NCBI GenBank assembly: GCA_022843745.1
Contig: JALHNB010000040.1
Location: 1 to 64,000 of the forward strand
From: Anaerolineae bacterium
GTDB taxonomy: Bacteria; Chloroflexota; Anaerolineae; Aggregatilineales; Phototrophicaceae
Length of the DNA stretch: 64,000 nt
Reading direction: 5' to 3'
Shown: in pieces, positions 26,618-35,289 of the stretch
Layout of the letters: the number at the start of each line of letters is the position of its first letter
Numbering within the stretch: the first letter of the stretch is position 1
Position numbers and translations under genes: made by a program
Notes under the pieces: generated by a model
Databases searched by the model: none
What the model saw: only the letters and a program-made list of their open reading frames with translations
What the model was told of the DNA's origin: nothing

Positions 26618-27492
26618 TCCGTTTAAACCACAGAAACACAAAGAACACAGAGACTTTAGGGCAATATCTCCGTGACCTCTGTGTCTCTGTGGTTAATTTT
26701 TTATTTCCGTGTTTATTGGTCGCAATTTTGTTATTGTTGTCGGCCTGTGAACCAACAGCAACACCGTTTCCAGTCGATATTCCTCCAACGCCAACCACGA
26801 CACCTGTCCCCGGCGCACTGCCCACACAGATTCGCTATGCTTTGGCGGCGAATACGGCTGGATTCGTGCCTGATCTGGATTTGATCGCTGCATCGGGCAG
26901 CATCGAGCAGCTTACCGAAGACCCAAATCCAGCCGACATTGGAGAGCGTTTCGACTTGATCGCCGCTTATGGGAAATGGCCGGGCGCTGCCGAATCGCCT
27001 GTTTTGTCGAGAGTAGCACTGGTCATCAACTCAACGTTGCCACCTTTCGATGATCCAGCAGTAATTAATGCTGTGCGACGAGCAGTTGATCCAGCGGGAA
27101 TACTGGCGACCTTAGAAATTCCTGGTGCGGAAGCATCCCCTCTTGATACCGCCGCTGCGATTACCCTGCGAACGGAATTGGCGAACGCAGGCTGGCCGGA
27201 TGGCTTTGACGCAATTTTGGCCTACACACCTATTCCCGGCATCGCGGAAATCACCAGCCAACTCGCGGCAGTTGGAATTATCGGACAGCCGACATCGCTC
27301 TCAAATTCGACATGGGAACACACTCACATCGCGATCATAACCTGGACATCTCCAGAACAACGCGCAGAATGGGTTGAACGTGCTGGCGACGAAAATGTGA
27401 TTGACCTGTTCACGCTGCCGATCAGCTATTGGGCGGCACCCGATTTGTCGATCACGTTTACATCCGGTGGCTGGCCGATAGCGACACGCTAA
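26614..27492 (+). CDS. Lipoprotein of unknown function
   Basis: This 292-aa open frame begins with a GTG overlapping the previous stop (gtga). Its first 25 codons lie inside an 'accacagag' hairpin repeat. A signal peptide VVNFLFPCLLVAILLLLSAC with a lipobox Cys follows, then a Thr/Pro linker typical of Chloroflexota surface lipoproteins. The GTG at 26689 would give a more normal 20-residue signal and may be the true start; neither has a good ribosome-binding site. The mature part (FDDPAVINAVRRAVDPAGILATLEI) resembles a shortened solute-binding family 5 segment, but this is a weak resemblance. It converges with the CoA-transferase gene after nine bases. Confidence 0.7.
   Translation: MIRLNHRNTKNTETLGQYLRDLCVSVVNFLFPCLLVAILLLLSACEPTATPFPVDIPPTPTTTPVPGALPTQIRYALAANTAGFVPDLDLIAASGSIEQLTEDPNPADIGERFDLIAAYGKWPGAAESPVLSRVALVINSTLPPFDDPAVINAVRRAVDPAGILATLEIPGAEASPLDTAAAITLRTELANAGWPDGFDAILAYTPIPGIAEITSQLAAVGIIGQPTSLSNSTWEHTHIAIITWTSPEQRAEWVERAGDENVIDLFTLPISYWAAPDLSITFTSGGWPIATR
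26626..26695. repeat. 'accacagag' hairpin repeat, copy 2
   Basis: Left arm aaccacagaaacacaaag (26626 on) and right arm ctctgtgtctctgtggtt (to 26694) are imperfect inverted complements that can fold into a long stem. It is related to copy 1 at 17022-17108. It overlaps the 5' end of the lipoprotein frame. Confidence 0.7.
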
Positions 27493-27501
27493 AAAGTAAC
27501 A

Positions 27502-28680
27502 CTAGCAGGCGATAATCTTACCTGCCGCCAATTGGTCAATTTCATGCAGCCCCATTCCTGTTTCAAGCAGCACGCATCGGGTATGCTCGCCGAGATGAGG
27601 CCCGCGTCTGATAGGAGGCAGTTCCACATCTGCAATATGAATCGGTGAGCCTGGAACGAGAAGATTTTCACCATTCGGCAGTTCCAGCCGCGCCAGCATT
27701 CCACGTGCTTCCAATTGAGGATCACACGCCAATTCGTCCATCGAGCGAATCGTCCCCGACGGAATCCCAGCCGCGTGCAGACATGCCAATAAAATTTCCG
27801 TCGGTTGCGCACGACACCACACATCGAGGATCGGACGCAGGATGTGGTAATTTGCCACCCGATTCTCATTGGTCAAAAAACGTGGATCAGACGCTAAATT
27901 CGAATTGATTTGCCGGGCAAGTGCCTGCCATAAGCGATCATTGCCGATACCGATGACAATCCAGCCGTCACAGGTCTGAAAGCTGTCGAAGGGTGCAATT
28001 GCCGAGTCAATATTTCCCTGGCGGGGCTGCGTCCGTCCATTCACGCTGTAATCTGCTAAAGCATTTTCGAGGCAGGCGAAAACGGAATCGACCATCGCTA
28101 CGTCAATATAAGCGCCGCAACCACTTCGCTCTCGCCCCCATAACACGCCTAAGAGTCCGACAGCAGCCGTTAAGCCCGTAATCGCGTCGGCAATCGCGGG
28201 GCCAGTTTTGATGGGCAATTCCGGCAAGCCCGTCAGACTCATCAAGCCAGACATAGCCTGTGCCACCACGTCATAACAGCCTGCGCTTGATTCAGATTGC
28301 CCAAAACCGCTGATGCTGACGTAGATCAGCCGAGTATATTCAGCCTTCAATGACTCGTAATCCAAACCAAAACGCGCCATCTGACCGGGGCGAAAATTCT
28401 CGATCAGCACATCAAAATTAGCGGTCAATCGCCGCAAAAGCGCTTGTCCTTCGGGAAGCCGATAATCCACAGCAATCGACTTTTTCCCGCGATTCACCGT
28501 TTCAAAATAGCCGCTTTTTCCGCCAACAAACGGGCCAAAAGCGCGGCTGTCATCGCCATAGCGCGGATGCTCAACTTTAATGACCTCCGCGCCCATATCC
28601 GAGAGCAGCAGCGTGGCATATGGGCCGCTGTAAACGCGCGTAAAATCGAGAATCCGAAGGCCTTCCAGCGGGCGTTTCAC
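27502..28680 (-). CDS. Class III CoA-transferase (CaiB/BaiF family)
   Basis: This 392-aa enzyme has the family start LEGLRILDFTRVYSGPYATLLLSDMGAEVIKVE, then RGKKSIAVD, and the nucleophilic Asp in CYDVVAQAMSG near residue 145. The C-terminal region LGEHTRCVLLETGM is also typical. Family III enzymes move CoA between carboxylic acids by an aspartyl-CoA thioester. The acids cannot be predicted here. Its ATG overlaps the stop of the upstream GNAT gene by four bases, so the two are translationally coupled. Confidence 0.9.
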   Translation of the reverse strand: MKRPLEGLRILDFTRVYSGPYATLLLSDMGAEVIKVEHPRYGDDSRAFGPFVGGKSGYFETVNRGKKSIAVDYRLPEGQALLRRLTANFDVLIENFRPGQMARFGLDYESLKAEYTRLIYVSISGFGQSESSAGCYDVVAQAMSGLMSLTGLPELPIKTGPAIADAITGLTAAVGLLGVLWGRERSGCGAYIDVAMVDSVFACLENALADYSVNGRTQPRQGNIDSAIAPFDSFQTCDGWIVIGIGNDRLWQALARQINSNLASDPRFLTNENRVANYHILRPILDVWCRAQPTEILLACLHAAGIPSGTIRSMDELACDPQLEARGMLARLELPNGENLLVPGSPIHIADVELPPIRRGPHLGEHTRCVLLETGMGLHEIDQLAAGKIIAC

Positions 28681-29612
28681 AGTATATCGCCTCCCATAAA
28701 ATCCCAGGCGGAAAACTGGAAAAATAAATCCGGCAGGTGATTATCCAGGGCTTTCACCGTCAGAAAATAGGGTGAGCGCGAGTAGGGCAAATTCACGCAC
28801 TTCCCTACATGCGATAACGCATCGCGAAGCTGCGAGGAAGGTGTTGTCAGAGTATGGATGAAATGTATACCGGAGTCGCGCATCGTCCGCGCCCAGCGCA
28901 AAAGCAGTTCCGGCAGATCAGCGCTGTAGGCTCCCAGAAGCGCGGCGGCAGGAAAACCACCAATACGAATAGGCCGATAAATCACAATCCCATGAATCTC
29001 CGAATTTTCGCGCCAAACGCCATAGTGATAGCGCCGAAAAGGGTGCTGGGCATAGCGATGCTGCAAATTCTCACGAGAAATGGGAAGATGTATAGTCGCA
29101 CGGTGTGATGGAATTTCGTTCCACAAACCTTCCGGCCAGGCATCGGTAAGTTCAAGTGGTTGTGAATGACTATGCGATAAACACACCAACGACGGCTGCA
29201 TTCGCCCGATGACGCGATAGCCATATCCTTTACTGCGACGATCCACTTTGACGCCAGCAGAATTGGAGAAACCAATCCCTGCAACACCTTGCCGTTCAGC
29301 AATGGTCTCGTAAACGGGTCTGGATACCTCCTTGATAATACCCTGTCCACGATAATCGGGATGCACAGCCATATTTAAGCTCATGCCAACCGAAACCGGA
29401 GACGGTGTATGTGGCAAACACAATTTCAAGAGCAGACACGCATATTGGGCGACGAGGCGCGTACCATCCCAAGCGCCCCAGGCGATAACGGTATGCCCCT
29501 TGTGAAACCATTCCAGCAGGTGAGCCATATCACCGACAGATCGATCAAATGAGATACCAAGCAGTTCCGACCACTCAGATTTATTATCAAGAGTCAGCGG
29601 TGACAGTTCCAT
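28677..29612 (-). CDS. GNAT-family N-acetyltransferase
   Basis: This 311-aa protein has an N-terminal GNAT domain with the acetyl-CoA-binding segment MAVHPDYRGQGIIKEV near residue 85, followed by a second region (PISRENLQHRYAQHPFRRY) seen in double-domain acyltransferases of this length. The substrate is unknown. It is the first gene of a two-gene unit with the CoA-transferase and is divergent from the tRNA nucleotidyltransferase gene. Confidence 0.83.
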   Translation of the reverse strand: MELSPLTLDNKSEWSELLGISFDRSVGDMAHLLEWFHKGHTVIAWGAWDGTRLVAQYACLLLKLCLPHTPSPVSVGMSLNMAVHPDYRGQGIIKEVSRPVYETIAERQGVAGIGFSNSAGVKVDRRSKGYGYRVIGRMQPSLVCLSHSHSQPLELTDAWPEGLWNEIPSHRATIHLPISRENLQHRYAQHPFRRYHYGVWRENSEIHGIVIYRPIRIGGFPAAALLGAYSADLPELLLRWARTMRDSGIHFIHTLTTPSSQLRDALSHVGKCVNLPYSRSPYFLTVKALDNHLPDLFFQFSAWDFMGGDIL

Positions 29613-29719
29613 ATAACATTTACTTTTCGTCTTATCGTATGACTTCAGATTATAGCAAACTTACCATGGACACTCGACGTTTAGCCAACGGGCAACATAC
29701 CGCTTTTAGATTATCGCAG

Positions 29720-29725
29720 TATAAT
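29720..29725 (+). promoter_or_regulatory. Candidate -10 element of the DHH-tRNA nucleotidyltransferase gene
   Basis: A perfect TATAAT lies 34 bases before the GTG start, in the 147-bp gap between divergent genes. The -35 region is a poor match. Confidence 0.4.
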
Positions 29726-29759
29726 TCGTTTTCATTGTTAACCAGCGCCCTTAAAACTC

Positions 29760-32381
29760 GTGAAACTGATTCTCACCCATCCCAATGCCGATTTCGATGC
29801 CGTCGCTTCCACACTGGCCGCGCATAAGCTTTATCCCGACGCGATTCCCGTGCTATCAGAGCGCCTAAATCGTAATGTGGATAATTTCATGCTGCTCTAT
29901 CACAACGGCTTCACGTTTATCCATCAACAGGATTTACGTGCAAAAAGCGTTGAGCGAGTGATCCTGGTAGATACGCAGCGCCTCCCCAGCGTGCGCGGTG
30001 TCAAAAATAATACACCATTTGACATCATTGACCATCACCAGCCTTTCACACGCAACGATATACCCGCCGATCACATGTTTGTGAGTGAACCCGTTGGAGC
30101 AACGACAACCATGCTGATCGAACGCCTTCAGCAGCAAGAAACGCGCTTAACGTCGCTGGAAGCCACACTGTTGATGCTTGGCATTTACGAAGACACGGGT
30201 TCGCTCTCCTACGGCACGACCACCCCTCGCGACATCCGCGCGGCGGCCTGGCTGTTGGAGCAAAACGCGGCATTGGATACGGTTCGGCGTTTTCTCGCGC
30301 CTCCCTTAAACGAAGAACAGCAGGCACTTTATGATAAACTCATCATTGAGTCCGTAAGCCGGGATATAGACGGCCATATCATTACCGTTGGCGCGACAAA
30401 AATTGATTCGCATGTGTCGGAAATCAGCAGCGTCGTCCATCGACTGCGCGACACGCTCGATTCTTCGGCGCTGTTTATCGCCGTAAAAATGCCGGACAAT
30501 CTGCTGCTCGTCTGCCGTTCGACTGCTGATTCGATTGATGTAGGCGAAATCGCGCGATTATTTGGCGGCGGCGGTCATGCGCGGGCAGCGGCAGCTACCG
30601 TTTATGATAAATCCTTGAACGAGGTCGTGACCGTGCTTTGGCAGCAAATTCCCCAGCATGTGCGTCCGATGACTCGTGTAGCTGATCTGATGTCCTATAG
30701 CATACAAACCGTTGAAGCTGGAAAACAAGTGAGCGAAATTATCCAGCATATCCGGCGCATCGGTCACGAGGGCTTCCCGGTGCTGGAAAATGGGCGTGTC
30801 ATTGGTCTGTTGACGCGGCGCGAGGCAGATCGGGCGATGGAGCATGGCCTAGGCAATCTAACCCTGCGCGAAATCATGTCCAGCGGTGAGATTACGCTGC
30901 GCCCCGATGATTCTGTCGCGATGCTCGAACAACGCATGGTCGAAAGCGGCTGGGGCCAGATTCCAGTGCTCAACGATCATGACCGCTTAATCGGCATTGT
31001 GACACGCACCGATCTGATTAAACATTGGGCGCATACCCATCCCACCGCGCAGCCCGTCAAAAATAACATCTCAAACCAGCAGATCGCGGAAGTTCTGGGC
31101 AAACCTGTTTCCACGCTGATCGAAGCCGTTGCATGGCAAGCTCAGGCGATGGACTTAAATCTGTATATGGTCGGCGGCGTGGTGCGCGATCTGCTGCTGA
31201 AGCGGCCCAATCTCGATCTCGATTTTGTGGTCGAAACCAACGCGATTGATCTCGCCAGTGCTTTACAGGCGCGTTATGGGGGCGAAGTTCACAGTTTTCA
31301 ACCCTTCGGCACAGCCAAATGGGTGCTGGACGCGCAAATCGCCGAAAAACTGAACGTCGATTTTGCCGCGCTGCCCACACATATTGATTTTGCAACTGCC
31401 CGTAACGAATTTTATGAGCACCCCACCGCCCTGCCCACCGTCTACACTAGTTCGATCAAGCTCGATTTGCAGCGGCGCGATTTTACGATCAATACGCTGG
31501 CAGTTCAACTCAGCCCGCAATCTGGGGAAATTCTCGATTATTACGGCGGTATGAACGATTTGCGCGATGGTCTGATTCGGGTGCTGCACAGCCTCAGCTT
31601 TGTCGAAGACCCGACCCGTATTCTACGGGCCATTCGTTTCGAAAGACGCTTAAAATTCACGATTGAGCCGCGCACAGCCGAACTCATCGACAGCGCACTG
31701 CCCATGCTGCGGCGCATCACGGGCGAACGAATCCGCAACGAATTGGATTTGCTGCTGCGTGAAAATGAACCGGAACAGGGTCTATTGAATCTGCAAAAAC
31801 GTGGGGCGCTCGAGGCTATTCACCCGGCGTTCCGGCTTGATAAGAAATTGGTTGAGCATTTTTATGCGGCGCGAACGCAACAGTCTCCCTGGCCGATTGA
31901 AAATTTCGAACTTCCAATCCTCTATTGGCATATCCTCGCCAGCACAATTCCGGTCAGCGACTTGCCGGACTGGTGCGAACGGCTGCTGTTTGGGCGTAAA
32001 ATATCTGATTCATTGATCGAAGCTGCTCAACTCGTACAGCAGATCGATTCGCTCATCCAGCCAAATATGCCCCCCAGTCAGATTGTCGAGCGACTGGAAA
32101 ATCGGACTGAAATAGCCCTACTTACCGGGTGGTTAATGACCAACCAGCCTCTGGCGCAATCTTACATTCAGCGTTATATGTTGGAATGGCGACATATCCA
32201 AATCATTGCCAACGGTCACACACTTCGCACATTGGGCTTGCCACCGGGGCCATGTTACAGTCTCATTCTTAAACGACTTCGGACAGCCCGTTTGGATGGT
32301 GAGATTAGCGACGATACCGGGGAGCAGAGATTGCTCCAATCGCTCATTCTGGACAAGGATTTTTGTCATGACAATTCTTGA
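29760..32381 (+). CDS. tRNA nucleotidyltransferase with N-terminal DHH phosphoesterase and CBS pair
   Basis: This 873-aa protein starts at a GTG. An N-terminal DHH domain (HPNADFDAVAST, VDTQ, IIDHHQPF) and DHHA1 domain (LFGGGGHARAAAAT) occupy residues 1-300. Two CBS motifs follow at about 310-425 (IRRIGHEGFPVLENGRVIGLL, GWGQIPVLNDHDRLIGIVTRTDL). From 450 on there is a class II polymerase head: YMVGGVVRDLLL, the DxD in NLDLDFVVE, RRDFTINTLA and the EDPTRILRAIRFERR block. This architecture is known for A-adding or CCA-adding enzymes of several deep-branching bacteria; the head repairs tRNA 3' ends. Whether it adds A only or CCA cannot be read here. It overlaps the next gene by 14 bases. Confidence 0.92.
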   Translation: MKLILTHPNADFDAVASTLAAHKLYPDAIPVLSERLNRNVDNFMLLYHNGFTFIHQQDLRAKSVERVILVDTQRLPSVRGVKNNTPFDIIDHHQPFTRNDIPADHMFVSEPVGATTTMLIERLQQQETRLTSLEATLLMLGIYEDTGSLSYGTTTPRDIRAAAWLLEQNAALDTVRRFLAPPLNEEQQALYDKLIIESVSRDIDGHIITVGATKIDSHVSEISSVVHRLRDTLDSSALFIAVKMPDNLLLVCRSTADSIDVGEIARLFGGGGHARAAAATVYDKSLNEVVTVLWQQIPQHVRPMTRVADLMSYSIQTVEAGKQVSEIIQHIRRIGHEGFPVLENGRVIGLLTRREADRAMEHGLGNLTLREIMSSGEITLRPDDSVAMLEQRMVESGWGQIPVLNDHDRLIGIVTRTDLIKHWAHTHPTAQPVKNNISNQQIAEVLGKPVSTLIEAVAWQAQAMDLNLYMVGGVVRDLLLKRPNLDLDFVVETNAIDLASALQARYGGEVHSFQPFGTAKWVLDAQIAEKLNVDFAALPTHIDFATARNEFYEHPTALPTVYTSSIKLDLQRRDFTINTLAVQLSPQSGEILDYYGGMNDLRDGLIRVLHSLSFVEDPTRILRAIRFERRLKFTIEPRTAELIDSALPMLRRITGERIRNELDLLLRENEPEQGLLNLQKRGALEAIHPAFRLDKKLVEHFYAARTQQSPWPIENFELPILYWHILASTIPVSDLPDWCERLLFGRKISDSLIEAAQLVQQIDSLIQPNMPPSQIVERLENRTEIALLTGWLMTNQPLAQSYIQRYMLEWRHIQIIANGHTLRTLGLPPGPCYSLILKRLRTARLDGEISDDTGEQRLLQSLILDKDFCHDNS

Positions 32382-32901
32382 GCAGCGATCACTTCAGCTC
32401 GAAATGCCGATCATTTTACGGGCGGCAACGCTGGAAGACCTGCCAAAACTGGAATGGTATGGGCAATATAAGCATTTTCGCAACCTGTTTCGCCGCACCT
32501 ATCGCGAACAGGAAGCCGGACGCCGCCTCATGCTCGTGGCAGATAGCAACAGTTTCCCCATCGGTCATGTGTTCATCCAGTTCAAAGACCCGGATGATGA
32601 CTTAAAAAATACTGGACGCGCCTATCTGTATTCATTTCGCGTCATGGAGATGTTTCGCGGGCATGGAGTCGGCACATGGCTGCTGCAAGAGGCCGAAAAC
32701 ATCACATTAGATCGCGGTCTGGAATGGGCAACTATCGCCGTCGCAAAAGATAATCATGGCGCACGGCGGTTGTATGAACGCATTGGCTATCGAATTTACA
32801 GCGAAGATTCTGGCCGTTGGAGCTATCTTGACCATAAAGGCATCGCACGTCACGTTAATGAACCATGTTGGATGTTGCAAAAACAGTTAAGATTGCGATA
32901 G
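32368..32901 (+). CDS. GNAT-family N-acetyltransferase
   Basis: This 177-aa acetyltransferase has the acetyl-CoA motif FRVMEMFRGHGVGTWLLQEAE near residue 95 and the family ending VAKDNHGARRLYERIGYRIY. The ATG at 32368 overlaps the 3' end of the tRNA nucleotidyltransferase gene and follows aagga by nine bases; an ATG at 32206 in the same frame would add 54 residues antisense to nothing conserved. The substrate is unknown. Confidence 0.87.
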   Translation: MTILEQRSLQLEMPIILRAATLEDLPKLEWYGQYKHFRNLFRRTYREQEAGRRLMLVADSNSFPIGHVFIQFKDPDDDLKNTGRAYLYSFRVMEMFRGHGVGTWLLQEAENITLDRGLEWATIAVAKDNHGARRLYERIGYRIYSEDSGRWSYLDHKGIARHVNEPCWMLQKQLRLR

Positions 32902-32939
32902 AATTTTGTTACAAATATACGTTCTTAGGGAATTTCTTG

Positions 32940-32967
32940 TTGTATTTGTTTAAATCCAAGTTATGAT
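32940..32967 (+). promoter_or_regulatory. Candidate promoter for the cupin gene
   Basis: TTGTAT (32940-32945) and TATGAT (32962-32967) are spaced 16 bases apart, 50 bases before the cupin ATG. Confidence 0.45.
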
Positions 32968-33017
32968 AGACGAGTCGTTTGTATAAAAAATCACAGAGGA
33001 GCTGAGGCTAAACGCTT

Positions 33018-33350
33018 ATGGCTATCAAAAATGAAACTGTTCAACTCACCCGCTGGAGCGGCGGCCAACACCCCACATTATCCGCTATCACCCGAATGAT
33101 GAAACAACAAGGCTTACGCCCTTATATGTGGATGAACACACCGAACCATCGCTATGCGGTGCGCAGTCACGGCTATGACAAGGTGATGTATGTTATCGAA
33201 GGCATGGTCGAAATCACGCTGCCCGATAGCAACCAGGCGATGCGTTTGCGCGCTGGGGATCGGGTTGATATTCCGGCTGGCATCCGACATGGAACCATTG
33301 TCGGCACTGGCGGGGCAAAATGCGTCGAGGCTTCTGTCGCCCGCCGCTAA
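33018..33350 (+). CDS. Single-domain cupin protein
   Basis: This 110-aa protein has the two cupin motifs: HGYDKVMYVIEGMVEITL and LRAGDRVDIPAGIRHGTIVG, with His residues in both as potential metal ligands. It is a small cytoplasmic beta-barrel whose ligand is unknown. A gaggagctgag stretch precedes the ATG. An intrinsic terminator follows, so it is a one-gene unit. Confidence 0.83.
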   Translation: MAIKNETVQLTRWSGGQHPTLSAITRMMKQQGLRPYMWMNTPNHRYAVRSHGYDKVMYVIEGMVEITLPDSNQAMRLRAGDRVDIPAGIRHGTIVGTGGAKCVEASVARR

Positions 33351-33379
33351 ACACCAACCTTTCCAACTTGCAAAACTCG

Positions 33380-33408
33380 CCGGGTGTCTACAAGATACCC
33401 GGTTTTTT
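33380..33408 (+). terminator. Intrinsic terminator after the cupin gene
   Basis: ccgggtgtc (33380-33388) pairs with gatacccgg (33394-33402) around a short loop, followed by six T residues. It lies 30 bases after the cupin stop. Confidence 0.88.
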
Positions 33409-33467
33409 CATCCCCAAAGCTAAAGATTTCCTGAGCGATGCTCATCATCCAATCAACCTGATATATA

Positions 33468-34319
33468 ATGAAGGCTATGTTGTCTAATCACCTTTTCCGC
33501 CAACAAATCCACCAACTGATGCCGATCAACGCCGCTTACTGGTCATTCACGCTGCGTGGTCTGGTTGATCTACCGTTATTCCTGTCCTATAACGACATAC
33601 TGGCCTTCCCTTCCGTCGAAATGCCCTGCACGATTGGCTGCATCGGCAGTCCGGCGGATGCCTCGTTAATGAGCAGCGCAATCTGGCATGGGGTGTCCTT
33701 CCAGACCCTTCTTGATGAAGTGACCGTTCACACAACCGCCCGTTACGCCAATTTTTACGCCGCCGATGGCTATGCAACCAGTTTTTCAATCGATAAACTG
33801 CCGGGAGCGGTTCTGGCATACAGCATAAATGGCGAGAGGCTTTCACAGGAACATGGCTTCCCAGCCCGCCTGATCGTGCCTGGACTTTATGGCTATAAAA
33901 TGCCGAAGTGGATTCAACGTGTCGAGTTAGCCGCTGATCCGATTATCGGACTGTGGGAACAACGCGGCTGGTCGGCTGTCGGTGAGGTGCAAACCACATC
34001 CGCGATTTTCAGCCCGCGCCATCTCGAAACGGTCAGCGGCACAATCATATTTTCCGGGATCGCTTATGCGGGCAATCGCGCGATCACTAATGTTGAAATC
34101 AGCATTGATGAGGGTAACTGGATGCCCGTACCCTTTCAGCAAGAGAACGCAGGGCATTGGGCGCAGTGGTCAATCGATTGGACACCCTATACACCCGGCG
34201 ATTACGAAGTAAGTGTGCGCGCCACAGACGATACAGGCTTTACGCAGTCCGGTAATTCGCCTGTTTTTCCCAACGGCTCAACCGCCATTCACAACATTAT
34301 CGTGCGGGCAATCGGATGA
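33468..34319 (+). CDS. Sulfite-oxidase-family molybdopterin-dependent oxidoreductase
   Basis: This 283-aa protein contains the Mo-cofactor domain of the sulfite oxidase family: DILAFPSVEMPCTIGCIGSP, where the second Cys is in the place of the Mo ligand. The domain continues with HGVSFQTLLDE, FYAADGYATSFS, HGFPARLIVPGLYGYKMPKWI and a C-terminal Ig-like dimerisation domain (ITNVEISIDEGNWMPV). Substrate oxidation or reduction is not predictable. It has no signal peptide of its own, although the gene that overlaps its stop by four bases encodes a protein with a twin-arginine signal. The pair is probably translationally coupled. Confidence 0.85.
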   Translation: MKAMLSNHLFRQQIHQLMPINAAYWSFTLRGLVDLPLFLSYNDILAFPSVEMPCTIGCIGSPADASLMSSAIWHGVSFQTLLDEVTVHTTARYANFYAADGYATSFSIDKLPGAVLAYSINGERLSQEHGFPARLIVPGLYGYKMPKWIQRVELAADPIIGLWEQRGWSAVGEVQTTSAIFSPRHLETVSGTIIFSGIAYAGNRAITNVEISIDEGNWMPVPFQQENAGHWAQWSIDWTPYTPGDYEVSVRATDDTGFTQSGNSPVFPNGSTAIHNIIVRAIG

Positions 34320-35185
34320 AGATTTTTTCACGCCGCCAATTTTTAAAACTCGCCGGGATCGCGCTGGTGGGTACACAAATCGACCCTGCACGACTTTTCC
34401 ATGCCGCGCCTCAAAACGTACCCTTAACGCACATGGGACGCGCATTGTTTGCCGCACCAATTCACAGCGCACCCAACGCCCCGGTGATCGCGCACCTATG
34501 GCCGGACAGCGTGACTCCGATTCACGCCTCAAAAGGTCTGTGGTATAAGGTACCGCAAGGCTATGTTTTGAAAACTGCCTTGCAACCGATGGCACTTGAT
34601 GAAACTCCGGCACAGATCGAAAAGCCGATTTTTTGGGCAGAAGTTGCAGGGCCAGTGGCAGCAATACGCCAGTGGTGTGCGGCAGATGCGCCATTTGTGA
34701 CGCGCATTGGTCACGGCGGTGTCGCGCAGATTATCGACTTTCTTCCCGACAAAACGACTTCATGGTATGGGATCGCCGCCGAAAATGGCGATTTATTAGG
34801 CTGGTCACAGACGATTCATTGGCGACGAGTCTCGTCCGAAAAGACACCTGTATCGCCACTGCGTCTGGAAATCGACCAGCAGCAGCAAACATTAACGGTG
34901 TACCAGGATCGAATTGCCGCGCTCACTACTCCAATTTCGATTGGGCAAGCGCTTGTGCCCGGCACTTATCCGCTTCAACGCGGTCAAATGGGCAGTGTAG
35001 TGAATCATGAGTTTCACGGCGTCCCCTGGCAGATTCGCATCGGCGCGGATTACAACCTCAACGGTGTCTACTGGCACAACCAATTTGGCACGGCGCGTCC
35101 TGGCCCGGCTGTGCAGGTCACGCCGATTCTGGCACGCTGGCTGTATCAAAATATGGACGATAATGGATTCGTAACGATTGTGTGA
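34316..35185 (+). CDS. YkuD (L,D-transpeptidase)-like protein lacking the catalytic cysteine
   Basis: This 289-aa protein begins with a twin-arginine-type signal (SRRQFLKLAGIALVG). SH3-like repeats follow in the middle, then a YkuD-like fold (LEIDQQQQTLTVYQDRIAALTTPISIGQ, PGTYPL, GVYWHNQFG). In active L,D-transpeptidases the catalytic segment after the His is S-H-G-C. Here the corresponding region reads ARPGPAVQVTP and holds no Cys, so transpeptidation is not expected. It may bind peptidoglycan or act as a scaffold for the molybdoenzyme encoded just upstream. Confidence 0.8.
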   Translation: MKIFSRRQFLKLAGIALVGTQIDPARLFHAAPQNVPLTHMGRALFAAPIHSAPNAPVIAHLWPDSVTPIHASKGLWYKVPQGYVLKTALQPMALDETPAQIEKPIFWAEVAGPVAAIRQWCAADAPFVTRIGHGGVAQIIDFLPDKTTSWYGIAAENGDLLGWSQTIHWRRVSSEKTPVSPLRLEIDQQQQTLTVYQDRIAALTTPISIGQALVPGTYPLQRGQMGSVVNHEFHGVPWQIRIGADYNLNGVYWHNQFGTARPGPAVQVTPILARWLYQNMDDNGFVTIV

Positions 35186-35274
35186 GATGCTAGAATCAGT
35201 TGTGATGTAATTTTGAGATATTAGAATCCGTTACAGCATATTGTGAGATGTTAGAATCGCTTGTGGTGTAGGCT
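35184..35274. repeat. Three tandem ~30-bp repeats upstream of the CcdA-thioredoxin gene
   Basis: The core gagatnntagaatc recurs at 35184, 35215 and 35245, with periods of 31 and 30 bases, and each copy continues with a related ttgtg/ttaca tail. They start at the stop codon of the YkuD-like gene and end just before the next ribosome-binding site. Confidence 0.75.
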
Positions 35275-35289
35275 TGGGGGTTTTGAGTC

